Assembly (NCBI RefSeq): GCF_023065955.2
Contig: NW_026622863.1
Location: 40,716,177-40,780,176, forward strand
Direction of reading: 5' to 3'
Source: Ursus arctos
Taxonomy: Eukaryota; Chordata; Mammalia; Carnivora; Ursidae
DNA length: 64,000 nucleotides
Shown here: in pieces, positions 12,501 to 23,500 of the stretch
How the letters are laid out: each line of letters starts with the position of its first letter
Numbering within the stretch: position 1 is the stretch's first letter
Translations under genes and position numbers: made by a program
Notes under the pieces: model-generated
What the model was told of the DNA's origin: nothing
The model's input: the letters and a program-made list of their open reading frames with translations, nothing else
Database searches by the model: none

Positions 12501-12905
12501 TCTCCGGTTGAATCCTGGCTGATATACTCACCAAATTCTTGCGACTTCAGAACCAGAGCCTAGAACGTGGGCATAGCCCCATAGGAGTAGGAGATTTGGC
12601 CAGAAGAGAGTTTCTATTAGCATCTGACTGCAGCTCTACCCAGCAAAAGATGGGAGGATGGAATTTCACAGGGAAGAGGGGAGGAATGCCAGATTCAAAG
12701 GCTGGAAAGAGGAGCTATAGGGGGAAGGTTGAGAAGAGAACAAGAGAGAACAGGAGAAAAGATTTCACTGCACACTTTCCTTTCCAAGAGCCAAACCTGA
12801 GTGGCTCGTTTCCCTTAGTGGTTTAAGGAGGCAAGAGAGCTGGCTAAAGTCACACCCCCAAGCCCTCTAAACAAAGATCTGTGTGACTGTACAAGGATAT
12901 CTTTT

Positions 12906-13110
12906 TTTTTTCTTAAAGATTTTATTTATTTATTTGACAGAAAGAGAGAGACAGCCAGTGAGACAGGGAACACAAGCAGGGGGAGTGGGAGAGGAAGAAG
13001 CAGGCTTCCCAGCAGAGCAGGGAGCCCAATGCTGGGCTCGATCCCAGGACTCTGGGATCACGCCCTGAACCGAAGACAGATGCTTAATGACTGAGCCACC
13101 CAGGCGCCCC
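12906..13110 (-). mobile_element. CanSINE, minus strand
   Basis: A T-rich complement of the tail leads to the complement of the head 'gccacccaggcgcccc'. The flanks ACAAGGATATCTTTT (from 12891) and ACAGGACATCTTTT (from 13114) form a diverged target duplication. Confidence 0.9.
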
Positions 13111-13149
13111 TATACAGGACATCTTTTGTTTGCCTCTGACCAGCAACCA

Positions 13150-13690
13150 TTCTCTCCTCTTTGAGTAACAGCCCTCATATTTTCCTTTGGGGAATTCTTG
13201 TCCCTGTGTTCAGCCCCTGTAGTTTGGGCTGTGACCTCCTCTCCTAGCTCCAAGAATGGGCACATGCCCCAAGCCTGGCAAATTGTACCCTGGCCACTGT
13301 CATTGGTTCTGGGATGGGTACATAGTTAGGCTAGGCCAATGAGATTCAATTCTGGGACCTTTGCTAATATTTTGTCAGCATTTTACTAAGACGTGAACTT
13401 GGAGTTGCCATTGCTTCTCCCAGGAGGGGGGAGTCAGCCTGAAAATGAAGCCAACGCAGAGGTATACTGAGCTGGTAGGAGGGACAGAGATATGCTCCTA
13501 ATGTCCTCTGAGCACCTGGATCCAGCTATGCCTGAAGCTAATACATTTTAGTGTACCAATTATTTCCATCTCCGTTGTTGTTGTTGTTCTGTTTAAGTCT
13601 GTTTGAAATTGGGGTTCTGACACTTGCAGCAGAGTCAACACTAATAAACTGACCCCTCAATAGAAGAACTTGTTACACTTGCCTCACATC
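13150..13690 (+). repeat. Mid-reiterated repeat, copy 1 of 3 (with 20144-20620 and 26310-26450)
   Basis: Shared blocks are 'tgagcacctggatccagc', 'tgcctgaag' and 'cctgaaaatgaa'. The same order appears at 20144-20620, and the 3' part appears again at 26310-26450. This is an old interspersed family, not named here. Confidence 0.55.
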
Positions 13691-13744
13691 TCAGGTGTGT
13701 TTGCTTTGGGGGGAAATTAGGGAGGCTGGAGACACTGTTAACAA

Positions 13745-13925
13745 TGGCAGCTAACCTTACTAAGCACTTATTAGGTACCAGGTACCCTGGAAACACTACA
13801 GGTATCTCAATGTCCTAGGAACTACCCCGTGAGGCGGCTACCACACTTGCCCCTATGTTTTAGAGGCTGCGAACACAGCTTAGACAGTCACCTCCTGTTT
13901 ACACAGGAAGCAAGGGGCCTTGGTG
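13745..13925 (+). repeat. MIR SINE, plus strand
   Basis: It has the MIR pattern 'ctaagcacttattaggtacc' followed by 'aactaccccgtgaggcggct' and 'gttttagaggctgcgaacac'. Diverged. Confidence 0.65.
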
Positions 13926-14689
13926 GGAAAGGAATGGCAATCGCTTTGTGACAGCAGACCGAGAGGACTCCCCAAGAGTGGGAGACGGAAAGGTCCTGTC
14001 CCGATTGCACTGACACAGGCTAGCTGCCCCCTTACAAGTGCCCCTTTATGATTGTTCTAACACTAATGTTATAAAGAACCCACCTCACTCTGCCCTCCAC
14101 CCTCGCACGCCAAGACCAGCGGTGCCGAAGCTGCTGCCTGTGTCCTGCATCTTCTCCATCCCCAACCCGTGGTTTCTTCCACTCTGCCTGCAGGCTCTTC
14201 TGGCTGCCCTCAAAATATATTCCATGTGTGGGCCGATGAGCTCCTTCCTTCAGCATTTGTAACATCGGGCCAACCCGTTCTCCATCGTGCCGGTGAAATG
14301 CTGAGCTCTCCAGGTCTGGTTTTTTTGCGTCGTGGTCTCGTCTGACCTGCCAGAGGTTGACGTTTAAAACCCAAGTCTTCATCATTAACAAGAGGCACAT
14401 GAGGGAGAGGTGGAGTCGTCTTCTCTGCCGTGCAGCTGCGTACAATCTGTATCGTAAATCTAGTTCCCAGAGTCTGATGGGAGAAAGCAAGAAAGAAGAC
14501 ATTTCCAAGAACATCCCACGTGCACCGTGGGAGTAGCCCTGTATGACTTGTGCTTGGGATAAAATCCAAACACCCCGCCCTGCTGCAGACCCCGCTGGGC
14601 CGCGGGCACCTGCAGCCACATCTCCCTGCCTCCCACCTTGTTTCCACTTGCTCTCCACTCCAGCTACAGGCTCAGACTGGCCCTTCTCT
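13926..14689. other. No gene recognised; overlapping long open frames judged accidental
   Basis: The minus frame 14712-14032 (226 codons) and others overlap here. They have no domain, signal peptide or splice context, and the stretch is moderately GC-rich, which lengthens chance frames. Confidence 0.5.
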
Positions 14690-14995
14690 CTCTTGGCACA
14701 AGGCTTTTGCACATGCTGTTCCTTCTCCCTGAAACACTCTTCCCTGCATTCTTTCTCTAGTTAAGTCCTCTCGTCCTCCAAGTCTCTGTTCAATTTGCAT
14801 GTCCCCAGAAAAGCCTCCTCGGAGCCCCCTGTATCATATGCTCCGGTGGATTCCACTACTCCTCACAGCATTTACATGTTTACATTTACTTCTGTGGTTA
14901 TTTCAGTAAACTGTTCACCCCCTTCAAGAACATAAACTCTGTCCGTGCAGGGGACCGACCAGTAGCGAGCTCACGACTGCGTAATAAACAGTGGG
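14690..14995 (-). repeat. L2 3' end, minus strand
   Basis: The plus strand is the complement of an L2 3' end: 'aaggcttttgcacatgctgt', 'ctccctgaaacactcttcc', then 'cccttcaagaacataaactc'. Confidence 0.7.
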
Positions 14996-14999
14996 GTGT

Positions 15000-15847
15000 T
15001 AACCTTCAAAGTAAACGTCAGTTATTTTACCAGCAAAAATGGGTTTATTTGGGAATAGAAGCGATTGCAGTTTGGAATATGCAAACAGTGGCAAAACTGT
15101 AGGCAAGTGCAGAGAACAAAGGAGAGGAATATTATTTTACGGAGAAGGAGGAAGTTGGGAGTGGTTTTTCTGAATGAAGGTCCATTGGAGAAAAGCGAGA
15201 GTCCAGGCCGATGGTGGCTCCTCACGGGCGGAGTTGCTGACTTGTCAATTTCCTGCAGATTTGTGTATATCTTCTCCTGCTAGGGCCTCTGGTTGATCAT
15301 TCTTTCCCTTCCGAATTCTTCCTTGGGGTGTGTAATTGACAATTCTTCCTGTAGTTGACACTGAATGGCTCAGTTTCCCCTTCCAGCCTCCCACTGGACT
15401 TCAGTGAGGTTTCCCTTCGTTAATTTTCAGAGGGATAAGGTGCTGTGTGTAGGGGCCACTGACTGATAGCTCTTAATGATTAGCGTGGCCCGTCTCGAGC
15501 CACCAATGTGATTTCACCCAAAATTCCTGAACGTTTTAACACCTGACTCCTGCCAGCTGGTATGAGCCAGCTCCAGCGCCCCACTGCTGCTGACACCCCA
15601 GCACCCACAGGTTTGCTGAATGAGTGAATGAATGGATGAATGAATGAAATTAATCCCACAGAAATAGCTTACCCTATTTGTGCCTATTCATGGCACACTC
15701 TCATCTATCCGCTGCAGATTTAAAAACAAAAAAACCCAAAACTATGATGTTTTCATCAAGCAAAATGTATTCACCATAAAGGAATATTCTTTGGGTACAG
15801 CCCTCCCACTTTTCCCTGGTGTTAAAACATCTTTTCTTGCCTGTAAT
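15000..15847. other. No gene recognised; short (TGAA)n tract near 15615-15650
   Basis: No domain or repeat family is evident apart from the short TGAA-type tract. Confidence 0.5.
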
Positions 15848-15860
15848 TAAAGCTTTGCAG

Positions 15861-16058
15861 GGGGCGCCTGGGTGGCACAGCGGTTGAGCGTCTGCCTTCG
15901 GCTCAGGGCGTGATCCCGGCGTTGTGGGATCGAGCCCCACATCAGGCTCCTCTGCTATGAGCCTGCTTCTTCCTCTCCCACTCCCCCTGCTTGTGTTCCC
16001 TCTCTCGCTGGCTGTCTCTATCTCTGTCGTATAAATAAATAAAATCTTTAAAAAAAAA
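15861..16058 (+). mobile_element. Young CanSINE, plus strand
   Basis: Head 'gggcgcctgggtggcacagc', near-consensus body, (AAAT)n/A-rich tail. A perfect 13-bp target duplication TAAAGCTTTGCAG lies at 15848-15860 and 16059-16071. The perfect duplication marks it as recent. Confidence 0.95.
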
Positions 16059-16314
16059 TAAAGCTTTGCAGACGGTGAGTAATGACTCATTAGTGGTTCA
16101 TGAGATCAATTTAGAAGGTCATGACATGCATCTTTTCAATTGAGTAGAAGAGAAGAAAAATTTCAGAGTATCAGAATTTGTCTTGGACTGTCAGGAAGTA
16201 TAGTTTTGGGAAAGTTCTGTTTCATCCTGTTCATCCTGATTTGTGACATAAGGTGACTTTTTAGAGTGAACAAGTTTTGAAAACCACTGGGATTAAAAGC
16301 AATCCTTTAAAAAA

Positions 16315-17250
16315 AAACTTAAACTTTATTTTTAAAACAATTTTAGCTTTGCAGCAAAATTGGGTTAAAAGTACAGAGATTCGCCCATAAAATCCTCATC
16401 CCCACACAGACACAGCCTCCCTGTTATTAACATCTCCTGCCAGAGTGGTCTGTTTATTACAATCGAACCTGCAATGACACATCATTATCACCCAAAGTAC
16501 ATGGTTTACATTACAGTTCACTCTTGGTGCTGTACGGTGCATTTGGACAAATGTATGACACATCCCCATCAGCGTCATATCGTACAGAGTAGTTCCACTG
16601 CCCTAAAATCCTCGGTGCTCTGCTCTGTAGTGCTGCCTAATATTCCATTGTCTGGATGTACTGCAGTTTACTTAACCAGTCACGGACTGAACAACATCTT
16701 AGCTGTTTCCAAGCTTGGGTAAGTATAAGTAAAGCTGTTATAAACATCAATGCAGGCTTTTGTGAGGACACAGTTTTTACCTCGTTTAGATAAACACCAA
16801 GGTGTGCAGTTGCTGGATCATATAGTAAGAGTAGGTTTAGTTTTGTTAGGAACTGACAAACTGTCTTCTGACATGGCTGGACCATTTCGCATTCCGACCA
16901 GCAGTGAATGAGGGCTCCTGGTGCCCCACATCCTCGTCAGCACTTGGTGATCTCGGCATTCTGGACTTTGGCCATTCTAATAGGTATGTAGGAACGATTT
17001 ACATTTCCCCGATGACATACGATGTTGAACATCTTTTTACTGGCTCATTTGCCATCCATATATTTTCGTTGCTGAGATGTCTGTTCAGGTCTTTTGTCCA
17101 TTTTTTGATAAGATAGCAATGCTGTTTCCTTTAGTAGATTTGTTTTGTTTTCCATGTCCTTACTTGCAAATTTTTTCAAAAGCAAGAACATTATATCAGA
17201 CTTCATATTTTTGTTGTGTACTTTACCAGTTTCTGGGGGAAAAAAACCAA
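16315..17250 (-). mobile_element. Old L1 3' end (ORF2 C-terminus and 3'UTR), minus strand
   Basis: The plus strand is the complement of L1 ORF2: 'aatattccattgtctggatg', 'gttataaacatcaatgcagg', 'cagttgctggatcatatagt', 'ttggccattctaataggtat'. Many substitutions; not functional. Confidence 0.8.
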
Positions 17251-17326
17251 GTTAAAAAAAAAACACAACAATACAGCTTTCCCAAGACCTCAGGGACCAA
17301 AGGGTTACGTCCACTGAACTCTGAGA

Positions 17327-17348
17327 GATAATAGATAGATAGATAGAT

Positions 17349-17390
<42 letters not shown>

Positions 17391-17391
17391 G
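17327..17391. repeat. (GATA)n tetranucleotide microsatellite
   Basis: About 65 bp of GATA/TAGA repeats with one interruption (GATGATAG near 17347). A likely polymorphic marker. Confidence 0.95.
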
Positions 17392-17869
17392 GGATAAGAA
17401 GGTGTCTGGCTTGGGCCAGGGAACTTCTGTTCTGGTCTACCCCTCCCCCCATTCCCTACAATGCCCCTAGTTATAAGTGTTCATCCCAGAGTTGTGGGAT
17501 CCTTTTCAATCTAGCTGCCCCCACCTGGTGACAGCATAAGCAGGGCAGGGAGCATGATGCTTATGCTTGCTGTTCCAATCCTCCCTACATGCAGGGGACA
17601 GCCCCCAGCTGGCCCTTAAGAACGGAGGTAAGGGTTGGGGGGAGGATTGGAGATAAAGCCAGACCCAGACCGTGGGTGGAGTCACATGTCCTGCCAAGAA
17701 CCCTCTCTAGACTGCAGCTGGCTGAACAAATTACAGTGTAAATCACTCTCCATTTGCTGCCTGGAGCCTTGCACTAGACACTTATCTGCCTGAGTTCATG
17801 ACACCTGCACACAGCTGTGTGCGCCTGCGCGTGCGCATCCACGATGGGGAGCCGGGAAGCGAGGTGGTG

Positions 17870-17985
17870 CTCCAGTGAGCCTCATTTTCCAGAGACGAAC
17901 AGCTCCGGAAGAGAGAGATCCCTTGGACAGGGTCACACGGCCAGGAAGCCACCGTCCTGGCTGGGGTCTGAGTACTGGAGAGCCC
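17870..17985 (+). repeat. MIR SINE fragment, plus strand
   Basis: 'cattttccagagacgaaca' followed by 'cagggtcacacggccaggaa' is the MIR core and 3' pattern. Confidence 0.6.
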
Positions 17986-18109
17986 TACACAGGTAACTAC
18001 TGCGCCCAGCTCCCTCCCAAAGACTTCATGAGGACCCTGGGGTGGAAGAACGATACTGTAGCGGCTGACGCATATGGGGCGCCTATGTGAGCCGAGCTCC
18101 ATGTGCTCC

Positions 18110-18240
18110 GTGTGCCTTAGATAGGTTGTCTCTTCAGAGGGTGTGTCTATTGTTCTGCCCACTTTACAGAGGAGGGAACTGAGGCACAGAGAAGGCACCG
18201 TCACATTGGAAAGAGCAGACAGCGAGCATAGCTGACCCTT
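18110..18240 (+). repeat. MIR SINE fragment, plus strand
   Basis: 'cccactttacagaggaggga' followed by 'actgaggcacagagaag' is a clear MIR core signature. Confidence 0.7.
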
Positions 18241-18329
18241 GAGCCCTCTGGGCAGGTGCTCAGGGAGGGGAGAGCAAGCGTCTATCACCAGGGTTTGTTC
18301 TGGGCACTGGGGTGACAGCTGTGACCGCA

Positions 18330-18720
18330 GCAGCCTCACAAACATGAAAGCCTCGTGGAAAGGAAGTAAAGCAGGCGTGACTGGGAAGGGCTCGTGGGGC
18401 AGGGGACCTGTAACTCCGTTGGAGTGGTTAAGGAGGGCTACTCGGAGGAGGGGACTTGACTGAGACCTGAGGGCTAAAAGGAAGCCAGGCTTGCAGAGTT
18501 CTTGGGGAAGTGTTTCAGGTGGAGGGAACAGCAAGCACAAAGGCCTCAAGATGGGAACAAGTTAGGTGTGTTTGAGGAACTGAGAAAAGGAAGTGAGAAC
18601 GAGAAGGCAGAGAGGGAGGGGAGAGGCTGCAGAGAGGGAGGGGAGAGCAAGCTTCGGAAGGGGAGAGGGTTTCTAGGCAGCCCCAGGAGACTTGGGAGTG
18701 GAGGGAGGGATGTGGGGCGT
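18330..18720 (+). repeat. Mid-reiterated repeat also seen at 38985-39095 and 61440-61790
   Basis: It contains 'ggagggaacagcaagcacaa', 'aggcctcaagatgggaacaa' and a purine-rich 'gagaaggcagagagggagg' block. Related blocks occur at the two other sites. The family is not named. Confidence 0.5.
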
Positions 18721-18906
18721 GGTCTCCAAGGCAGGGTTCACTGCTGACCTCTCCTCCTGGCTCTTGGGGAGTGCAAACACCTCTTTCCCTTCTCCACTCA
18801 GGCAGTCAGCATTGTCCACTTCCCCTGTAAGAGCTACAGTCCAACCCCAGATCCCCCATGACCACAGGGCTCATGGGCTCCTTCTGAGCAGGAAGACGGC
18901 TCTTGT

Positions 18907-19895
18907 TTTTTTTTTTTTTAATAATGATTTTTTATTTTATTATGTTAGTCACCATACAGTACATCCCCGGTTTCCGATGTAAGGCTCGATGATTCGTTAG
19001 TTGCGTATAACACCCAGTGCACCATGAAATACGCGCCCTCCTTACTACCCATCACCGGCCTATCCCATTCCCCCACCCCCCTCCCCTCTGAGGCCCTCAG
19101 TTTGTTTCTCATAGTCCATAGTCTCTCATGCTTCATTCCCCCTTCTGATTACCCCCCCTTTCTTTATCCCTTTCTTCCCCTACTGATCATCCTAGTTCTT
19201 ATGTTCCATAGATGAGAGAAATCATATGATAGTTGTCTTTCTCTGCTTGACTTATTTCACTTAGCATTATCTCCTCCAGTGTCGTCCATGTTGTAGCAAA
19301 TGTTGAGAACTCATTCTTTCTGGTAGCTGAGTAATATTCCATTGTATATATGGACCACAACTTCTTAATCCAGTCATCTGTTGAAGGGCATCTCGGCTCC
19401 TTCCACGATTTAGCTATTGTGGACATTGCTGCTATGAACATTGGGGTGCATATGGCCCTTCTCTTTACTACGTCTGTATCTTTGGGGTAAACACCCAGTA
19501 GTGCAATGGCTGGATCATAGGGTAGCTCAATTTTTAACTTTTTAAGGGACCTCCACACTGTTTTCCAGAGTGGCTGTACCAACTTGCATTCCCACCAACA
19601 ATGTAGGAGGGATCCCCTTTCTCCACATCCTCTCCAACAATTGTTGTCCCTTGCCTTGTCTATTTTTGCCATTCTAACTGGCGTAAGGTGGTATCTCAGT
19701 GTGGTTTTGATTTGAATTTCCTTGATGGCTAATGATTTTGAACATTTTTCATGTGTCTGTTAGCCATTTGTATGTCTTCATTGGAAAAGTGTCTGTTCAT
19801 ATCTTCTGCCCATTTTTTGATTTGTTTATTTGTTTCTTGTGTATTGAGTTTGAGAAGTTCTTTGTAGATCTTGGATACAGTCCTTTATCTGTAGT
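18907..19895 (-). mobile_element. Young 5'-truncated L1, minus strand, with ORF2 C-terminus still open
   Basis: The 989-bp insert has poly-T at its left end, the complement of the carnivore L1 3'UTR, and then ORF2. The minus frame 19672-19199 (157 codons) is open and matches the ORF2p C-terminal segment, with '[20 protein letters not shown]' (cysteine-rich motif) and 'YTMEYYSATRKNE'. A perfect 17-bp target duplication AGGAAGACGGCTCTTGT lies at 18890-18906 and 19896-19912. It lacks the endonuclease and reverse transcriptase regions, so it is dead on arrival. Confidence 0.95.
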
Positions 19896-19914
19896 AGGAA
19901 GACGGCTCTTGTAT

Positions 19915-20110
19915 GCAGACTTGCCTGCCAGCATTCATTCATTAATTCCTCTGTCCACTCATCCCTCAGATGTGGCTTTGCCGCAGGTCTTTTGCTTTTG
20001 CAGGTCTCTCTGCCTGAAACATAATCTTTTATCCTGAAGGACTCTGCTTCCAACGGCGCCTCTTCCAAGATGCCTTCCCTGACCACCCCCAGCTAAGTTA
20101 GCCCCTTATC
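19915..20110 (-). repeat. L2 3' end, minus strand
   Basis: 'caggtctctctgcctgaaac' and 'gatgccttccctgaccaccc' are the complement of the L2 3' region. The young L1 at 18907-19895 landed at its edge. Confidence 0.65.
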
Positions 20111-20143
20111 ACCCTGTGAGCAACTGTCCTGCTCTTCATGATA

Positions 20144-20620
20144 AAACAGGATCGGTTGGTGCTCGCAGGAGCTCTCTCTCCATATGTAAGAGATATATTT
20201 CTCCTTCTCATTTTCTTTTGGGAACCACCCTTCCCTTCTCTTTGTCTGCATGATTTGTTTGTGTCAGCCCTGTTCCCCGACTCCAGAAACGAGCACAACA
20301 TCCAGGTTAAGCCAGTGAGAGACAGCTGCAGGACTTTTGCTGGAGCTCCTGGAAAGCTAAGTTTTTTTCTGCCCTGGTTTCTTCCCTGGTGGGCTGCAAG
20401 GTTGGAGCTGCTGGTGGAGGAAGAGGACCTGCCTGAAAATGAAATCAATATTGAGGGAAGAAAAGGTGAAAGAAGGAGAGATGCACAGTCTTGAGTGAAT
20501 TGTTTGAGCACCTGGATTCAGCCATACCTGAAATCCAAACTCCCACCTGGACTTTTCCATTGTTAAGAACGAATAAGTTCCCTTTGTGCTTAAGCTCATT
20601 GGGGTTTCAGTAGCAGTAGA
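20144..20620 (+). repeat. Mid-reiterated repeat, copy 2 of 3
   Basis: It shares 'gcctgaaaatgaa', 'gagcacctggattcagcc' and 'tacctgaa' blocks in the same order as 13150-13690. Confidence 0.5.
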
Positions 20621-22145
20621 CAGTTGAATTGAGAACAAAGTCCTGAAGATATGCAGGCAGTCAAGCTCTGGTACATTCCCCTTGAGGGATGTGGGCTGGC
20701 GCTTCCTTCATTCAGAAGCCATGCCCCCTCTAGTGGCTCCTTTTCTACAAGGCCTGAGTATTTGGGGGTTCGCTGAACCTGAGGCAAAAGAGCAGAATCC
20801 AAGTGTGAGTCCAGAGAAGGGGTGACTACAGAAGCAGCCACATAATCGGCAGCAGGAACTAGGTATTTGCATTATTAATAAGCAAAGCCATGTTCCTTCC
20901 CACTTCTGGGTGGGCTGAGCCCGGATTTTATTAGCTTGTTTACTAGCTCTGCCCATGTGTTCAGGGAAAGTATGCAAGCCAGTCATGGTTCTCTAGTCTC
21001 CTGGTCAGTGACTGGTTCCGGAAGAAGCCATGACTAACCACTTCCCAGCAGACTTTTCCTCACATGTGGGGGTTTCTGGGGTAAAATGGTTTTGGTCTCA
21101 AAAAGAAACTTCCCTTTTCTGCCTCCCACGGAAAGTACAGCCATGTAAGGAGACACGAATTGACAGGATTCGACTTTCTCGAACTCTTCGTCTGAAGCAG
21201 CATCATGACAGACTCTGTGTCTCGTTTTCCCCTCCATCCGTGTGGGAGAAAAAAGGGGGTGCCAATCACACTCGACTGGCTTGACAAAGAAAAACCCACA
21301 AATATTTAGCCTTGTCAGAATCTACGTGCCGATTTAAGTATTATTCCCAGGGCAATAAATTATTAAGTAAGACAAATCAGAATTACAGATTTTGGAAGGT
21401 TAGAGCTTCCTTTCACAAGATGTACCCAGCTCTGAAGTCCCTCTGGCCTGCAAAGAGTGTTCGCAAGAGGAGTTTTAGGATGCTGAGGAGTGTCTGATTT
21501 TCTGCAGCTGCAAAGAAGGATCATTTTTCTACTTATCTTTCTGCAATTTCTTCGACCAGCACTTAGAAGAGCCTATAAGTATCAAGAGCGAAATCGGAGA
21601 GGCCAAACACTTAAAATAGGGGAGGAAAATGGGCAGAGTAGGATTTTAGCAAAAGGAACTGTAGTGTTTTGCATCTGTAGGAAATGATGGCCGGAACTGT
21701 TGCAGCCATATTGCCACCTTGAGGGTGATGCTGCCCACATGTCAAGGATCTTAGTCCATGAGAACACCATTCAGCTAATGCAATGACCACTGTAGAACCT
21801 CCCGATCTTGGTGAGATTCCTTGTTTTGCAAAATAATAAAGGCCTTGGTTTTTAAAGATATTTGGCATCTCTTCTTCCCTTACTTGTAGCAAACAGCATC
21901 CTACGAGATCCCCCCGAGTGAAGATGCCCAGGAGAATGGCAAGGGAACTTCCACAGTATGGCCCATGCAGTGTTCAGTCAGACCACTGCCCTCACCAGGC
22001 ATGGTCCCGGCTGTCCGCAAGAGAGCCCCCCCCATTCCCTCCAGGCCCCGTCACTGCTGACATCATAGTGCTGATTATGGTTTCCGCATTCTGCAGAATT
22101 AACTCTTAACTAAGGTCACTCCCTAGAACATACATGAAATCAACC
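20621..22145. other. Apparently unique intergenic sequence
   Basis: About 1.5 kb with no repeat family I recognise and no supported gene. It is one of the longest repeat-poor stretches of the left half. Confidence 0.45.
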
Positions 22146-22149
22146 CTGA

Positions 22150-22372
22150 TAATTTAGCAGCGAAGGTAGAAAATATCAGAACCATGATTGCCTTTGGGAG
22201 TGGGGCAGGGATTAGCTGGGCAGGGTAACTTTGTGGGGTGATGGAACTGTTCTTTCCCTGAATAGAGGTTGGTATGACCCGTATATGCACCAGTCAAAAC
22301 TCAACAACATATGCATTTAAGATATGCACATTTCATCCTATGCATATTTTTCCTCAAAAAAGAACTGTAAAC
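22150..22372 (+). mobile_element. L1 3'UTR fragment, plus strand
   Basis: 'ttgcctttgggagtggggc', 'tggggtgatggaactgttct' and 'catttaagatatgcacattt' follow old L1 3'UTR order. Confidence 0.7.
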
Positions 22373-22636
22373 ATTGAATCCCATTAGTGATGTGCATGCT
22401 GAAATGTTTAGGAGTTTAAAGTGCTGATGTCTGCTTTAAAAATCCTTCACCCGAATTCATTTAAAAATCCAACCAAGAAATCATACTGTTGATGAATGAA
22501 CGGAGGACGGACTGATGGGTATGCAATAAAGCAAAATGTAGAAAAATGTTAACAATCGTAGAATCTAGATGCTGGGTTCATGCGTGTTATGGTAAAATGC
22601 ATTCACCTTCTCTGTAGGTTTGAAAGTTCTAATTCA

Positions 22637-22823
22637 GGGGCGCCTGGGTAGCTCAATTAAGCCACGGACCCTTGATTTTGGCTCAGGTCATTATCTCAGG
22701 GGGTCCTGGTTGGGGCTCCGCACTCAGTGGGGAGTCTGCTGGTCCCTCTCCCTCCGCCTCTGTCCCTCCCCCTGCACTCTCTCTCTCTCTCTTTCAAATA
22801 AATAAATAAAATCTTTTTTTGTT
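22637..22823 (+). mobile_element. CanSINE, plus strand, with a second SINE in its tail
   Basis: Head 'ggggcgcctgggtagctcaa' and A-rich tail. Its left target copy GTTCTAATTCA (about 22626-22636) matches TTTCTAATTCA (about 23048-23058). The right copy is displaced by the SINE at 22841-23036, which shows nesting. Confidence 0.9.
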
Positions 22824-22840
22824 TGTTTAAAGAAATTTCT

Positions 22841-23036
22841 TTTTTTTTTTTTGATTTTATTTATTTATTTGACAGAGAGAGAGACAGCCAGCGAGAGAGG
22901 GAACACAGCAGGGGAGTGGGAGAGGAAGAAGCAGGCTCATAGCGGAGGAGCCTGATGTGGGGCTCGATTCCATAACGCTGGGATCACGCCCTGAGCCGAA
23001 GGCAAACGCTTAACCGCTGTGCCACCCAGGCGCCCC
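22841..23036 (-). mobile_element. CanSINE, minus strand, inserted in the tail of another CanSINE
   Basis: Complement of the tail, body and head ('gccacccaggcgcccc'). A perfect 17-bp target duplication TGTTTAAAGAAATTTCT lies at 22824-22840 and 23037-23053. Confidence 0.95.
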
Positions 23037-23384
23037 TGTTTAAAGAAATTTCTAATTCAATGTTGGCGTGGCGGGGAGGAAGAGAAGCCCACGGAGAATC
23101 AGGAAATTGGGTCCACTGCTGTGGCAGATCCTCAAAATTGTGGTGGCTCAAACCAGGCGGAAGTCTGGATCTTTCTGGGGCGACAGCCCAGTGGGTCCTT
23201 CTCTCCTGAGGGAGGTGACCCCCCGCCCCCGCCTGAGGCTGTGGTCGTCAGTGACGCACAGCTGCCGGGGCCACCACTGTCTAGGTCGAGGGAGGGGAAA
23301 GGCCAGAAGGAGACATGGAGATCTACCCATGATGGAGAGTCACGGAGGTAACTAACAGAGAAACCAAAAGTGATGGTAGTGATA

Positions 23385-23500
23385 ATGGTAACAACAACAA
23401 GAGCCAACATCGGCCCTCCCCCCGGCCAAGGCCGTGCTCCAGGGGCTTTGTGGGTCCTCACAACCTGAGGAGGTAGGTACGGCTGCTGTTCCAGGTTAGG
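23385..23500 (+). repeat. MIR-like fragment, plus strand
   Basis: 'aagagccaacatcggccct', 'tgctccaggggctttgtggg' and 'cctcacaacctgaggaggta' follow the MIR layout. Confidence 0.5.

Noticed and set aside
14032..14712. 226-codon minus-strand open frame
   Set aside because: Low-complexity, charged composition with no recognisable motif, ending inside an L2; a chance frame.
17782..18549. 255-codon minus-strand open frame
   Set aside because: It covers two MIR fragments and GC-rich DNA, with no domain or splice context; a chance frame.
19199..19672. Open L1 ORF2 C-terminal frame as a possible domesticated gene
   Set aside because: It lies in a 5'-truncated insertion with a perfect TSD; it is open because it is young, and there is no promoter or start context.
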